22,064 bases of DNA from assembly GCA_039812545.1 (NCBI GenBank), contig JBDIAR010000030.1, positions 1-22,064 on the forward strand. Reading direction: 5' to 3'. This DNA is from JBDIAR01 sp039812545 (GTDB taxonomy: Bacteria > Actinomycetota > Actinomycetes > Actinomycetales > Dermatophilaceae). Each line of letters starts with the position of its first letter. The stretch's first letter is position 1. The notes beneath the pieces were generated by a model. It was not told the origin of the DNA and did not search any database. It worked only from the letters and a program-made list of their open reading frames with translations. A program made the position numbers and the translations under genes. Shown here piece by piece: positions 1-7,987 of this stretch.

Positions 1-1
1 C

Positions 2-541
2 ATGGTCTTCGAGTACACCGAACCCCGATACGGCCGGACCCTGGAGGTGGCGTTCCGGTCGGTCAGGCTGGGCGCCGAACTGAACCTCCACGGCGACATT
101 GACATCCTGGATCACCCTCCGCTGGTGGCGGATCCCGGTTCGGAACGCCCACCGGGCAAGATGCTGTGGATGGGCCAGATCGGCGGTCCCGAGGGGGAAG
201 TTTCAACATTCAGAGGTCCGGACGGCAGCGAGACGCAGATCCTCAGCACGAACCTGGCTGCGTCGTCGGCCGACCCACAGAACCAGGAACGACTGGGGCG
301 GGTCATCCTCGACGAGGTGGAACGGCTACAGACCCTGCTGGGCACCCCGGCCCTGGCGGAACTCGGCGTACGCTACGGCACCCACCACGCTGCGCTCATC
401 CTGGCCGACCACGGTCCCTCTCCAGAACTGGACGCCGCATGTGCCCGACTCCAGGAGTGGCTGGGGCAGGCATACAGCGTCTTGCTTCCGGAAATCGAGG
501 CGCGGCTGGCCCGCCGGCGAACTCTAGACTGCGGAGGATGA
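2..541 (+). CDS. Hypothetical protein, possibly 5'-truncated by the window edge
   Basis: I do not recognise this 179-residue protein. It has no signal peptide, no membrane segment and no motif I can name. The C-terminal half (about residues 95-175) looks helical and charged, and the middle has a Gly/Pro-rich stretch. The first visible Met codon is at base 2, so the real start may lie to the left of the window. Codon use (G/C at third positions) matches the neighbours, which supports a real gene. Its stop codon overlaps the ATG of the mutarotase-like gene by 4 bases (ATGA at 538-541), so the two are probably co-transcribed and translationally coupled. No function is proposed. Confidence 0.6.
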   Translation: MVFEYTEPRYGRTLEVAFRSVRLGAELNLHGDIDILDHPPLVADPGSERPPGKMLWMGQIGGPEGEVSTFRGPDGSETQILSTNLAASSADPQNQERLGRVILDEVERLQTLLGTPALAELGVRYGTHHAALILADHGPSPELDAACARLQEWLGQAYSVLLPEIEARLARRRTLDCGG

Positions 542-1389
542 CGACGTACCCCGATCCGGACGTGGCGAATTCGGGCCTCGCGAGTGCAACGGTCCAACCC
601 CACGGGGCCACCCTGATCGCCTGGCAGCCGAGCGGAGCCGACCCGGTCATCTTCCTCAGCTCGGCCGCGGTGTTCGCGCCCGGCGTCGCCATCCGGGGCG
701 GGGTCCCCATCTGCTTCCCGTGGTTCGGGGCCGGCCGAGACGGACAGCGCAAACCGGCCCACGGGCCGGCCCGCCTCACCACCTGGCGCCGCATCACCAC
801 CACCCCGGCGGACGAGCACCTGGCATACGAACTGACGGAGACGGACCTGGCCCAGGACGGCGGGCCCTACCCCGGCTTCCCGCAGCCGTTCACCGCGCGC
901 TACGACGTCTACACCGGCCTCGAACTCGGCCTTGACCTCACCGTGACGAACCTGTCCGAGCGCCCGCTGGACTACGAACTCGCGCTGCACACCTACCTGG
1001 CCGTCGGCGACGTCGAACAGATCGTCATCGAGGGCCTGGAGGAGGCGCTCTATCTCGACAAGGCCGCCGGCGGCATCGACCGGCCGCCGGATCACGACAC
1101 CCTCCGGATCGCCGGCGAGGTCGACCGGGTCTACCGCTCGACCCGGACCGTCAGCGTCGTCGACCCCGTGCTCCAGCGGGTCCTCGTGATAGGCAAGAAA
1201 CACTCGGCCAACACCGTCGTCTGGAATCCCGGGGAGATCAAGGCCGCGTCGATGGCGGATCTGGGTCCGGGCGATTGGCGGCGCTTCGTCTGCGTCGAGG
1301 CCGCCAATGTCGGCGACGACGCGATCCGGCTGGAACGCGGCGAACGGCATACCCTCAGCTATCAGCTGCGGATCGAGCCGCTGCCGTGA
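538..1389 (+). CDS. D-hexose-6-phosphate mutarotase-like (aldose 1-epimerase superfamily, YeaD type)
   Basis: This 283-residue protein matches the YeaD branch of the galactose-mutarotase-like fold, which interconverts alpha and beta anomers of hexose 6-phosphates in the cytoplasm. The diagnostic block GGVPICFPWFG lies near residues 53-63, followed by a PAHGPAR segment, as in family members. A conserved His region (LHTYLAVGDV) and a C-terminal VWNPGEIKAASMADL block are also typical, and the length is normal for the family. The ATG at 538 overlaps the upstream stop. GGAGG lies directly against this ATG (533-537) with no spacer, which is poor for initiation, so the GTG at 562 is an alternative start. 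The 3' end overlaps the PhzF gene start (GTGA). Confidence 0.85.
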   Translation: MTTYPDPDVANSGLASATVQPHGATLIAWQPSGADPVIFLSSAAVFAPGVAIRGGVPICFPWFGAGRDGQRKPAHGPARLTTWRRITTTPADEHLAYELTETDLAQDGGPYPGFPQPFTARYDVYTGLELGLDLTVTNLSERPLDYELALHTYLAVGDVEQIVIEGLEEALYLDKAAGGIDRPPDHDTLRIAGEVDRVYRSTRTVSVVDPVLQRVLVIGKKHSANTVVWNPGEIKAASMADLGPGDWRRFVCVEAANVGDDAIRLERGERHTLSYQLRIEPLP

Positions 1390-2300
1390 CCCCTGCGCCA
1401 GGGACGACCCGCCGGTTCCGGCAGGTCGACGTCTTCGGGACCGACGGGCTGCCGCTGTCCGGTAACCCGCTGGCCGTCGTGGTCGACGCCGAGGGGCTGA
1501 CCGACGCCGAACTGGCCGCGTTCGCGCGCTGGACCAACCTGTCCGAGACGACATTCCTGCTGCCGCCGACGACCGATCGGGCCGACTACCGGGTGCGGAT
1601 CTTCACCCCCGGCGAGGAACTGCCGTTCGCCGGGCATCCGACGCTGGGTTCGGCGGCGGCCTGGTTGGCCACTGACGACTCCCGGGCCCGCGGGCTCGTC
1701 GAGGTCGTCCAGGAGTGCGGTCTCGGGCTCGTGCGGGTACGGGTTCGCGGGGAGGTGCTCGCGTTCGCCGCGCCCCCGCGCAGCCGGCCCGGTCCGCTCG
1801 CACCCGAAACGCTTGAGCTGGTATGCCGTGCGCTGGGCATCGGACGCGCCGACGTGCTCGGGCATCAATGGTGCGTCAACGGCCCGGTGTTCGCCGTAGT
1901 CCGGCTGGGTTCGGCCGCACAGGTGCTCGCGTTGCGACCGGACGACGCCGAGCTGGCGCGGCTGGCCCGGGAGGGCGGGTTCGAGATCGGGGTGGTCGGC
2001 GACTACCCGCCCGGCGGCGCCGAGGCAGACAAGGCATACGACGCAGACAAGGGCGACGAGGCATACGAGGTGCGCGCGTTCGTCCCCGGGCTGGGACTCA
2101 GCGAGGACCCGGTGACCGGGAGCCTCAACGCGGCGATCGCGCAATGGCGACGATCCGCCGGCGAGGTCCCCGCCCGGTATGCCGTGGGGCAGGGCAAGGC
2201 GATCGGGCGCGCCGGCCGGATCGAGGTCGAGGACGACGGCACCGACATCTGGATCGGCGGTCGGGTTCGCACCGTGATCGCCGGGACGGTCGACCTCTAA
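1386..2300 (+). CDS. PhzF family isomerase/epimerase
   Basis: This 304-residue protein belongs to the PhzF (diaminopimelate-epimerase-like) fold. PhzF itself isomerises trans-2,3-dihydro-3-hydroxyanthranilate in phenazine synthesis, but most family members act on unknown substrates. Seen here: NPLAVV near residues 27-32, the catalytic-Glu block NLSETTF (Glu54), EELPFAGHPTLG in the N-terminal half, and the matching C-terminal block EDPVTGS. The GTG start at 1386 overlaps the mutarotase stop and places the first strand (FRQVDVF) at the usual distance. No phenazine genes are nearby, so a phenazine role is not supported. An Asp/Lys/Tyr-rich loop (about residues 215-228) is an unusual low-complexity insertion and contains two copies of the GGCATAC 7-mer 27 bases apart. 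The gene ends 3 bases before the convergent rocD stop. Confidence 0.9.
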   Translation: MTPAPGTTRRFRQVDVFGTDGLPLSGNPLAVVVDAEGLTDAELAAFARWTNLSETTFLLPPTTDRADYRVRIFTPGEELPFAGHPTLGSAAAWLATDDSRARGLVEVVQECGLGLVRVRVRGEVLAFAAPPRSRPGPLAPETLELVCRALGIGRADVLGHQWCVNGPVFAVVRLGSAAQVLALRPDDAELARLAREGGFEIGVVGDYPPGGAEADKAYDADKGDEAYEVRAFVPGLGLSEDPVTGSLNAAIAQWRRSAGEVPARYAVGQGKAIGRAGRIEVEDDGTDIWIGGRVRTVIAGTVDL

Positions 2301-2303
2301 GGG

Positions 2304-3590
2304 TCAGGCGGTCGCCTGGCCGACGGCGTCGGTCAGCGCCTGGCCGAGCAGGTCGATCTCCTCCTCGGTGATCACGATCGGCGGGGCGAGCCGCAGCGTC
2401 GACCCATGGGTCTCCTTGGCCAGCACGCCGCGGGCCATCAGCGCCTCGCTCAGCTCGCGGCCGGTCATGATCGCCGGGTCGACGTCGACCCCGGCCCACA
2501 GCCCACGGCGCCGGTACCCGACAACCCCGCGCCCCACCAGTCCGTCGAGCCAGCCACCGAGGCGTTCACCGAGTCGGGCGGCCCGCTCCTGGTACTCACC
2601 GGTCGCCAGCATCTGGCATACCTCGTGGCCGATCGCACAGGCCAACGGGTTGCCGCCGAAGGTCGACCCGTGCGAACCCGGCGTGATCACCGCCAGCACA
2701 TCGTGGTCGGCCGCGATGGCCGATACCGCCATGATCCCGCCGCCCAGGGCCTTGCCGAGGATGTACACGTCCGGCACGACGTCCTCATGGTCGCAGGCGA
2801 AGGTTCGCCCGGTGCGGGCCAGCCCAGACTGGATCTCGTCGGCCAGCATGAGGATGCCGTGCCGGTCGCACAGCTCGCGGACCGCCCGCAGGAAACCGTC
2901 CGGCGGGATGACGACCCCGCCCTCGCCCTGGATGGGTTCGAGCAGGACGGCGACGGTGTCCTCACCGATGGCCGCCGCGAGCGCGTCGATGTCGCCGTAG
3001 GTCACCGTGTCGAACCCGGGCGTGAACGGCCCGTAGTCCTCGAACGCGGTCTTGTCGGTGGAGAAGCTGACGATCGTGGTGGTCCGGCCGTGGAAGTTGC
3101 CGTCCATCACGACGATCCGCGCCCGGTCGGCCGGCACGCCCTTGACCTGGTACCCCCACCGGCGGGCGACCTTGATCGCGGTTTCGACCGCCTCCGCGCC
3201 GGAGTTCATCGGCAGGACCATGTCCTTGCCGGTGAGTTCGGCCAGCGCCCGCGCGAACGGCCCGAACTGGTCGTTGTGGAACGCGCGGCTGGTCAGGGTG
3301 AGCCGGCCGAGCTGTTCGGTGGCCCGGGCGACCAGGCGCGGGTTGCGGTGCCCGAAGTTCAGCGCCGAGTACCCCGCCAGGCAATCCAGGTAGCGCCGCC
3401 CCTCGACGTCGGTGACCCAGGCCCCCTCACCGGTGGCGAGCACGACCTCGAGCGGGTGGTAGTTGTGGGCGCCGTAGCGTTCGGCGAGCTCGATGTGCTC
3501 GCCGGATCCGGCGAGTGTGTCGGTCTGCAGCGTGTCGGTCTGCAGCGTGTCCGTCTGCAGCGTGTCGGTCTGCAGCGTGTGGGTCTGCAC
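2304..3590 (-). CDS. rocD: Ornithine aminotransferase (ornithine-oxo-acid transaminase)
   Basis: This 428-residue class III PLP aminotransferase transfers the delta-amino group of ornithine to 2-oxoglutarate, giving glutamate semialdehyde in arginine/ornithine catabolism. OAT-type blocks are present in order: YSALNFGHRNPRL, RAFHNDQFGPF, MNSGAEAVETAIKVARRWGY, NFHGRTTTIVSFS, EPIQGEGGV, the DEIQSGLARTG metal/PLP block, and the Schiff-base Lys in ILGKALGGG, then GSHGSTFGGNPLA. The GTG start at 3590 is chosen because GGGAGGG lies 4-5 bases upstream and no other start codon lies between the tandem repeat and the conserved core. The first 27 residues are mostly repeats of Thr-Leu-Gln-Thr-Asp and precede the usual family N-terminus. 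It is convergent with the PhzF gene and divergent from the phosphopantetheinyl transferase gene. Confidence 0.93.
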   Translation of the reverse strand: MQTHTLQTDTLQTDTLQTDTLQTDTLAGSGEHIELAERYGAHNYHPLEVVLATGEGAWVTDVEGRRYLDCLAGYSALNFGHRNPRLVARATEQLGRLTLTSRAFHNDQFGPFARALAELTGKDMVLPMNSGAEAVETAIKVARRWGYQVKGVPADRARIVVMDGNFHGRTTTIVSFSTDKTAFEDYGPFTPGFDTVTYGDIDALAAAIGEDTVAVLLEPIQGEGGVVIPPDGFLRAVRELCDRHGILMLADEIQSGLARTGRTFACDHEDVVPDVYILGKALGGGIMAVSAIAADHDVLAVITPGSHGSTFGGNPLACAIGHEVCQMLATGEYQERAARLGERLGGWLDGLVGRGVVGYRRRGLWAGVDVDPAIMTGRELSEALMARGVLAKETHGSTLRLAPPIVITEEEIDLLGQALTDAVGQATA

Positions 3591-3591
3591 T
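3517..3591. repeat. Five 15-bp tandem repeats in the rocD N-terminus
   Basis: Five head-to-tail 15-bp units (plus-strand consensus GTGTCGGTCTGCAGC) cover the start codon and next 24 codons of rocD. The units at 3517, 3532 and 3562 are identical. The one at 3547 has one change, and the outer one at 3577 has two changes including its last base. Read on the coding strand they encode repeated TLQTD. The period is a multiple of 3, so copy-number change by slippage would keep the frame. Confidence 0.95.
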
Positions 3592-3644
3592 GATCCCTCC
3601 CTGATTGGGCCGCCCTGGTGGGGTCGTGGGCCGTCGTTCCCGCG

Positions 3645-3650
3645 ATTGTA
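3645..3650 (-). promoter_or_regulatory. Candidate -10 box for rocD
   Basis: On the minus strand this reads TACAAT, five of six bases of the sigma-70-type TATAAT consensus, inside otherwise GC-rich DNA. It would give a 5' leader of roughly 45-50 bases before the GTG at 3590. No clear -35 hexamer was found at the expected distance. This is inference from a short match. The rest of 3591-3816, shared with the divergent phosphopantetheinyl transferase gene, shows nothing else I can name. Confidence 0.35.
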
Positions 3651-3816
3651 CGGCCGGTTCGGCGCTGATTTTACGTCGCCTGCCGAATAGTGCCGCAGGA
3701 TCTTCGCCCCAACGTTGCGTGAACACTCGGATCGCCGTAAAGCGGGGCAGAGCGAGGTCGTATGCCGGTTGCCGGCAGCCGAGCGCCCCTCGCCCCCGCG
3801 CCCCGCCGGTGCCACT

Positions 3817-4605
3817 ATGACACCCGTGAGATGGATCGCCTGCGCCGAAACGGACATCCCGGTCGGAGACGACTGGTTGGTTCCGGCCGAGCAGCGCCGT
3901 CTCGCCCGATACACCTTCACCAAGCGCCGCGTCGAATACCTCGTCCGCCGCCTCGCCGGCAAGACCGCGGTCGCCACGGCTCTCGGGCTGCCGCTCGACC
4001 CGGCATACCGCAGCCGCACCCTCGGCCGCATCGGCATGCTCAACCGGATGGGCGGCGCCCCGTATGCCGAACTCGACGGCCGGCCCGCGCCGTTCGACAT
4101 CTCGCTGACCGACCGGTCCGGGCACGCGGTGGCGCTGCTCGGGGACGAGGGGTCGATGGAATCGGGGTCGCTCGGGGTGGACCTGGAGATCGTCGAACCG
4201 CGGTCCGAGGGTTTCGTCCGCGACTACCTGACCGCGCCCGAACAGGCCTGGGTGTATGCCGAACGCGAGCGAGCCGGCGAGGACGGCTGGGAGTTCGGCG
4301 CCAACCTGATCTGGTCGGCGAAGGAGGCCGCCCTGAAGGTGCTGCGGGTCGGTTTGCGCGCGGACACCCGCACGGTGATCGTGCACGTGGACTCCGCAGT
4401 CCGGCCGGACGGGTGGGCGCCGCTGGTCATGGAAACGGTGCGCGGCGAGGTGTTCCCGGGCTGGTGGCGCCGGGACGGCATCTTCCTGCTGACCATCGCC
4501 ACCCGCGAACCCGTGCCGCCGCCGGCCCCGCTGCCGGGTTCGGAGACGCTGGCGACGGCCCAGCCGATCGTCAGCTGGCTGGCCAACCCGAAACACGACG
4601 CATGA
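3817..4605 (+). CDS. 4'-phosphopantetheinyl transferase superfamily protein
   Basis: This 262-residue protein should transfer the 4'-phosphopantetheine arm of CoA onto the acceptor residue of acyl or peptidyl carrier proteins. The two signature blocks are present: GVDLE at residues 120-124 (Mg-binding Asp122 and Glu124) and WSAKEAALK at residues 166-174 (Glu170 is the third metal ligand). An N-terminal basic region TFTKRRVEYLVRRLAGK and the FDISLTDRSGHAVAL strand fit Sfp/EntD-like enzymes. ATG 3817 is chosen because homology-like sequence begins shortly after it, but no Shine-Dalgarno is visible; the GTG at 3826 is possible. The PKS at the right end of the window needs such an enzyme and could be a client, although it is 14 kb away. 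The stop overlaps the next gene's ATG by 4 bases. Confidence 0.88.
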   Translation: MTPVRWIACAETDIPVGDDWLVPAEQRRLARYTFTKRRVEYLVRRLAGKTAVATALGLPLDPAYRSRTLGRIGMLNRMGGAPYAELDGRPAPFDISLTDRSGHAVALLGDEGSMESGSLGVDLEIVEPRSEGFVRDYLTAPEQAWVYAERERAGEDGWEFGANLIWSAKEAALKVLRVGLRADTRTVIVHVDSAVRPDGWAPLVMETVRGEVFPGWWRRDGIFLLTIATREPVPPPAPLPGSETLATAQPIVSWLANPKHDA

Positions 4606-5207
4606 GCGAGGTGGCGGGTCGGTCGGTCGCGGCGAGCCGGTCGGTCACCGAGGCCATGCGATGCGTGGACCGGCGGGATTTCCTGCCGACGCACCAACGA
4701 CATCGAGCGGGCTTCGACGGACCGTTGTCCATCGGCCACGGCATGACGAACTCCCAGCCGCGCACCGTCTCCGCGATGCTCGACTGGCTCGCCGTCGAAC
4801 CCGGCCAGCACATCCTCGACGTGGGTTCGGGCTCGGGATGGACGACGGCGCTGCTGGCCCACCTGACCGGGCCGACCGGTTCGGTCCTCGGCGTGGAGAT
4901 CGTTCCCGACCTGGTCACCTGGGGCGCCGCGAACCTCGCCGCCGCCGGTATGCCGTGGGCCCGGATCGAGACCGCCCGACCGGGCCGTCTCGGGGCGCCG
5001 GAACGCGCGCCCTTCGACCGGATCCTGGTCTCGGCGATGGCCACCGGCATACCGGCCGAACTCGTCGCCCAACTCAGCCCGACCGGCATCCTCGTGGTGC
5101 CGGTCGCCGACCGGATGTGCCGGGTCGCCCGCACCCCCGGGCAACCGGATCGCGTCGAGTGGTCCGGGCACTACCGGTTTGTGCCGCTCCTGGACGCCGC
5201 GCCATGA
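4602..5207 (+). CDS. Protein-L-isoaspartate O-methyltransferase-like SAM enzyme
   Basis: This 201-residue protein resembles the PCMT family, which methylates L-isoaspartyl residues in damaged proteins using S-adenosylmethionine. The N-terminal RRDFLPTHQR and PLSIGHGMTNSQPRTVSAML segments correspond to the family substrate-site region (canonical form: SIGxGxTISQP). SAM motif I, ILDVGSGSGWTTALLA, starts near residue 71, followed by the acidic strand GVEIVPDL. The C-terminal ILVVPVADRM strand is also typical. The protein is slightly shorter than the usual 205-220 residues. The ATG overlaps the transferase stop, and its own stop overlaps the kinase ATG, so the three genes look like one operon. 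Substrate is uncertain, because PCMT-like proteins also act in specialised pathways. Confidence 0.82.
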   Translation: MSEVAGRSVAASRSVTEAMRCVDRRDFLPTHQRHRAGFDGPLSIGHGMTNSQPRTVSAMLDWLAVEPGQHILDVGSGSGWTTALLAHLTGPTGSVLGVEIVPDLVTWGAANLAAAGMPWARIETARPGRLGAPERAPFDRILVSAMATGIPAELVAQLSPTGILVVPVADRMCRVARTPGQPDRVEWSGHYRFVPLLDAAP

Positions 5208-6109
5208 CGGCCCCGCCGACTCCCCCGCCCGAGGTGGTCGTCGTCGGCAACGCCGGCGTCGACACCAATGTGTACCTGCCGGGCGAGGTCATCGACTGGT
5301 CCCGGGAGGCGAACTTCTCCGACAACCGCGACTATGTCGGCCAGGCCGGCGGGTATGCCGCGCGCGGGTACGCCCAGGCCGGGCGGGCGACGGCCTTCGT
5401 CGGCTCGCTCGGGGACGACGCGGCCGGCGCGATGGTGCGGGCGGCGTTCGCGCGCAACGGGATCGACACCCGGGCGGTGTTCCCCGATCCGGCCGGGACC
5501 GCGCGCAGCGTCAACCTGATGTACACCGGCGTGGCGGGTCCGGGGCAGCGGAAGAACTTCTACGACGGCAAGGGGCACCTGGGATTGTCCCCGCCCGAGC
5601 CGGTATGCCGGGAGTTGCTCGCCGGCGCTCGGCTGGCGCATCTGAACATCCCGAACTGGGCCCGCCAGGTTCTGCCCTGGGCGCGGGAGGCCGGCGCGGT
5701 GTTGGCCACCGACGTCCAGGACGTGGCGGACCCGGCCGATCCGTACCGCGCCGATTTCGTGACCGGCAGCGACATCGTGTTCTTCTCCGCCGCCAACCAC
5801 GACGGGCCCGAACCGATCGTGCGGGCCTATCTGTCCGCCAACCCGGGGCTGCTGCTGGTCGCCGGGCTCGGCGCCCGGGGCTGCGCGGTGGCCGACGCCC
5901 ACGGGATCGCGTACTTCGACGCACTGGACCTCGACTGGCCGATCGTGGACACCAACGGCGCCGGGGACTCGCTGGCGGTCGGGTTCCTCACGGCATACGT
6001 GCTGGACGGTCTGGACGTGCCGGCCGCCGTCGAACGCGGCCAACGCCACGCCCGGTGGTGCTGCACGCAGCGCGCCTCGACCGAGTCGCTGTGCCCCCCG
6101 CCGCGCTGA
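5204..6109 (+). CDS. PfkB family carbohydrate (ribokinase-like) kinase
   Basis: This 301-residue protein has the ribokinase/PfkB fold and should phosphorylate a sugar or nucleoside with ATP in the cytoplasm. Near the N-terminus VVGNAGVDTNVYLPG is the family entry strand, followed by a GG-type block (GQAGGYAARGYAQAG) and FVGSLGDDAAG. Near the C-terminus the second PfkB signature DTNGAGDSLAVGF has the catalytic base Asp255. The substrate cannot be told from the sequence. The stretch around residues 106-125 (GPGQRKNFYDGKGHLG) probably forms the substrate lid. The gene is the last of an overlapping three-gene unit and is followed directly by a cobalamin riboswitch, whose promoter-like element begins 6 bases after the stop. 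Confidence 0.88.
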   Translation: MTAPPTPPPEVVVVGNAGVDTNVYLPGEVIDWSREANFSDNRDYVGQAGGYAARGYAQAGRATAFVGSLGDDAAGAMVRAAFARNGIDTRAVFPDPAGTARSVNLMYTGVAGPGQRKNFYDGKGHLGLSPPEPVCRELLAGARLAHLNIPNWARQVLPWAREAGAVLATDVQDVADPADPYRADFVTGSDIVFFSAANHDGPEPIVRAYLSANPGLLLVAGLGARGCAVADAHGIAYFDALDLDWPIVDTNGAGDSLAVGFLTAYVLDGLDVPAAVERGQRHARWCCTQRASTESLCPPPR

Positions 6110-6114
6110 CCGGG

Positions 6115-6129
6115 CGTTGTGCGAGGATG
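6115..6129 (+). promoter_or_regulatory. Promoter-like box upstream of riboswitch 1
   Basis: The sequence CGTTGTGCGAGGATG recurs almost unchanged (two differences) at 14126-14140 in front of the second cobalamin riboswitch, at a similar distance from the aptamer core. It reads as an extended -10 (TGC followed by GAGGAT). No obvious -35 is seen. Assignment as a promoter is inference from the shared position and sequence. Confidence 0.4.
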
Positions 6130-6326
6130 GGCCCGCGAGAGGAGCGGAGGAACTCCGGTGCCGGCCGACACGGCCCAGACCGGGGCGGTCCCGCCACTGT
6201 GAGCCGACCACCGGCATAGCTCGGGCACGCACGAATCGCCGCCCGTATGCCGGTCGCCGACGAGCCAGGAACTCCCCCTCTGCGCGAGCCGAAACGGATC
6301 AGGCGGAAGACCTGAGGAGGCCGACT
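6130..6326 (+). promoter_or_regulatory. Cobalamin riboswitch 1 (upstream of cbiL)
   Basis: The leader contains the conserved blocks of the adenosylcobalamin aptamer in the correct order: GGAACTCCGGTGC near 6148, GGGGCGGTCCCGCCACTGTGAG at about 6182-6203 (the GCCACTG core), and the B12-box block GAGCCAGGAACTC near 6262-6274. A spacer and a purine-rich expression platform follow, ending in GAGGAGG (6314-6320), the Shine-Dalgarno of cbiL 6 bases before its GTG. Cobalamin binding is expected to repress the five-gene operon downstream, most simply by hiding that ribosome site. No terminator hairpin with a U-run is visible, so translational control is the likelier mode. Confidence 0.9.
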
Positions 6327-7142
6327 GTGGACGATGTGACCCGCCGACGCCTGGTCGGGGTCGGGGTCGGGCCAGGCGACCCGGAACTCGTCACGCTCAA
6401 GGCGGTCCGGCTGCTCACGCAGGCCGACGCCGTCATCGTGCCGGCGACCGAACGCTCGGGGGACGGCGCCGGCCGCGCGGAGGCAGTTGTCCTGGCGGCG
6501 TGTCCGCAGGCCGGGGCGGCCATCCGGCGGGCGCCGTTCTCGATGGCCGACCGCAGCGGCGTCACCGAACGACGCCGCGAGTCATGGTTGACCGCCGCCC
6601 AGATCGCCGTCGAGGCGTATGCCGGTGGCGCGCGGCTCGTCGTGTTCGCGACGGTTGGCGACCCGAGCGTGTATTCGACGTTCTCGTATTTCGCCGCCCA
6701 CGTGGCCGAGCAGCTGGCGGGTCAGGGCGAAACCCTCGACGTCGAGGTCGTGCCCGGGATCACCGCGATGCAGGCCCTGGCCGCGCGGGCCCGGTTGCCG
6801 CTGGTCGAGGGCACCGAGACCCTCGCGCTCATCCCGGTCACGGCCGGCCTGGCGACGCTGACCGACGCCCTCGACCGGCTCGACACGGTGGTGGCCTACA
6901 AGTCCGGCCGCCAGCTGCCGCAGGTGGTGGCGGCCCTGGCGGCCTCGGGTCGGGCGGCCACCAGTGTCGTCGGCACCGACATCGGGTTGCCCGGCGAGCG
7001 GCTGGTCCGGGTGGACGACCTCCTCGCCGAGGCCGCCGCCGATCGGGGTGCCGACGGCAACGGCGGTGGGGTGCCCGCTGCGCCGTATTTCGCCACCGTG
7101 TTATCGGCTCCGGCTCGGGGCGGCATCGGGGGACGGCTGTGA
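6327..7142 (+). CDS. cbiL: Precorrin-2 / cobalt-precorrin-2 C20-methyltransferase
   Basis: This 271-residue enzyme uses SAM to methylate C20 of (cobalt-)precorrin-2, committing the tetrapyrrole to corrin synthesis. It shows the tetrapyrrole methylase pattern: GVGVGPGDPELVTLKAVRLL at residues 9-28, the GDPSVYSTFSYF block in the middle (active-site and SAM-binding loop), VVPGITAMQALAARA, and the C-terminal Y-K-S-GRQLPQV and VVGTDIGLPGE segments specific to CobI/CbiL. The GTG at 6327 is chosen because GAGGAGG lies 6 bases upstream; the first residues then lead directly into the conserved strand. It is the first gene of the riboswitch-controlled operon and overlaps cbiF by 4 bases. Confidence 0.94.
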   Translation: MDDVTRRRLVGVGVGPGDPELVTLKAVRLLTQADAVIVPATERSGDGAGRAEAVVLAACPQAGAAIRRAPFSMADRSGVTERRRESWLTAAQIAVEAYAGGARLVVFATVGDPSVYSTFSYFAAHVAEQLAGQGETLDVEVVPGITAMQALAARARLPLVEGTETLALIPVTAGLATLTDALDRLDTVVAYKSGRQLPQVVAALAASGRAATSVVGTDIGLPGERLVRVDDLLAEAAADRGADGNGGGVPAAPYFATVLSAPARGGIGGRL

Positions 7143-7987
7143 CCGAGCCCGAGGACACCGCCGACACCGGCGCGGGTCGGCATCCCGGCGGGAAGGTCGT
7201 CTTCGTCGGCGCCGGCCCGGGCGCGGACGACCTGATCACCGTGCGCGGCGCCCGGGTCATCGCCGACGCCGACATCGTCATCTGGGCGTCCAGTCTCGTC
7301 CACCCGGGCATCGTCGCCGGCGCCCGACCCGACGCCGTGATCGTCGACTCCGCTTCCGCCTCCCTAGAGGACCTCGAACCCATCCTGCGACGCGCCCACG
7401 ACGAGGGCCTGCTCGTCGCCCGGGTGCACACCGGCGACCCGTCCATCTACGGCGCGACCGCCGAACAGCGCGTCCAGTGCGAGCGCCTCGGCCTGGCCCA
7501 CGAGACGATTCCCGGCGTGTCGGCATACTCGGCGACCGCGGCCCGCACCCACGTCGAACTCACCGTCCCACTCGTCAGTCAGTCGTTCGTCCTCACCCGG
7601 CTGGAGGGCGGACGCACGCCGATGCCGCCGCGCGAGACCGTCGCCGGATTCGCCGCGCACGGCACGACGATGGCGATCTATCTGTCCGCCGCGCGGCACC
7701 ACGCCCTACAGGAGGCGCTGCTGGCCGGCGGCTACCCACCGGACACTCCCTGCCTCGTCGGATACCGGGTCACCTGGGAGGACGAACTCATCCTGCGGTG
7801 CCGCCTCGACGAACTCTCGGCGACGATGCGCGAGCGAAAGCTGTGGAAACACACCGTGGTTCTCGTCGGGCCGGCGCTTGCCGAGGGACCTTCACAGACC
7901 CGCAGCCACCTGTACCACCCGGGATTCCGGCATGTCTTCCGCTCGGCGACCCCGGGGGTCGATCGGCCGGAGGGCGGTCGACCGTGA
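7139..7987 (+). CDS. cbiF: Precorrin-4 / cobalt-precorrin-4 C11-methyltransferase
   Basis: This 282-residue tetrapyrrole methylase methylates C11 of (cobalt-)precorrin-4 with SAM. Evidence: VVFVGAGPGADDLITVRGARVI after a 20-residue leader, the CobM/CbiF-type IWASSLVHPGIV segment, VARVHTGDPSIYGATAEQ, IPGVSAYSATAA, and the family C-terminus GYRVTWEDELILRCRLDEL followed by LWKHTVVLVGPAL. The C-terminal SHLYHPGFRHVFR is also characteristic of CobM/CbiF. The GTG start overlaps the cbiL stop (GTGA), and the 3' end overlaps the cbiE start in the same way, implying coupled translation. Confidence 0.95.
   Translation: MTEPEDTADTGAGRHPGGKVVFVGAGPGADDLITVRGARVIADADIVIWASSLVHPGIVAGARPDAVIVDSASASLEDLEPILRRAHDEGLLVARVHTGDPSIYGATAEQRVQCERLGLAHETIPGVSAYSATAARTHVELTVPLVSQSFVLTRLEGGRTPMPPRETVAGFAAHGTTMAIYLSAARHHALQEALLAGGYPPDTPCLVGYRVTWEDELILRCRLDELSATMRERKLWKHTVVLVGPALAEGPSQTRSHLYHPGFRHVFRSATPGVDRPEGGRP

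Noticed and set aside
373..1554. Long minus-strand open frame opposite the mutarotase-like gene
   Set aside because: It is Arg/Pro/Gly-rich with no family resemblance, and lies antisense to two well-supported genes; long open frames are expected in such GC-rich DNA.
1386..2300. Phenazine biosynthesis cluster
   Set aside because: Only a PhzF-family protein is present; no other phz genes occur, and most PhzF homologues have other roles.
3517..3591. CRISPR-like array
   Set aside because: The 15-bp units are contiguous with no spacers and lie in frame in the rocD coding sequence; no cas genes are present.
2406..3593. Long plus-strand open frame opposite rocD
   Set aside because: It is an antisense shadow of a clear ornithine aminotransferase gene, with no recognisable domain.
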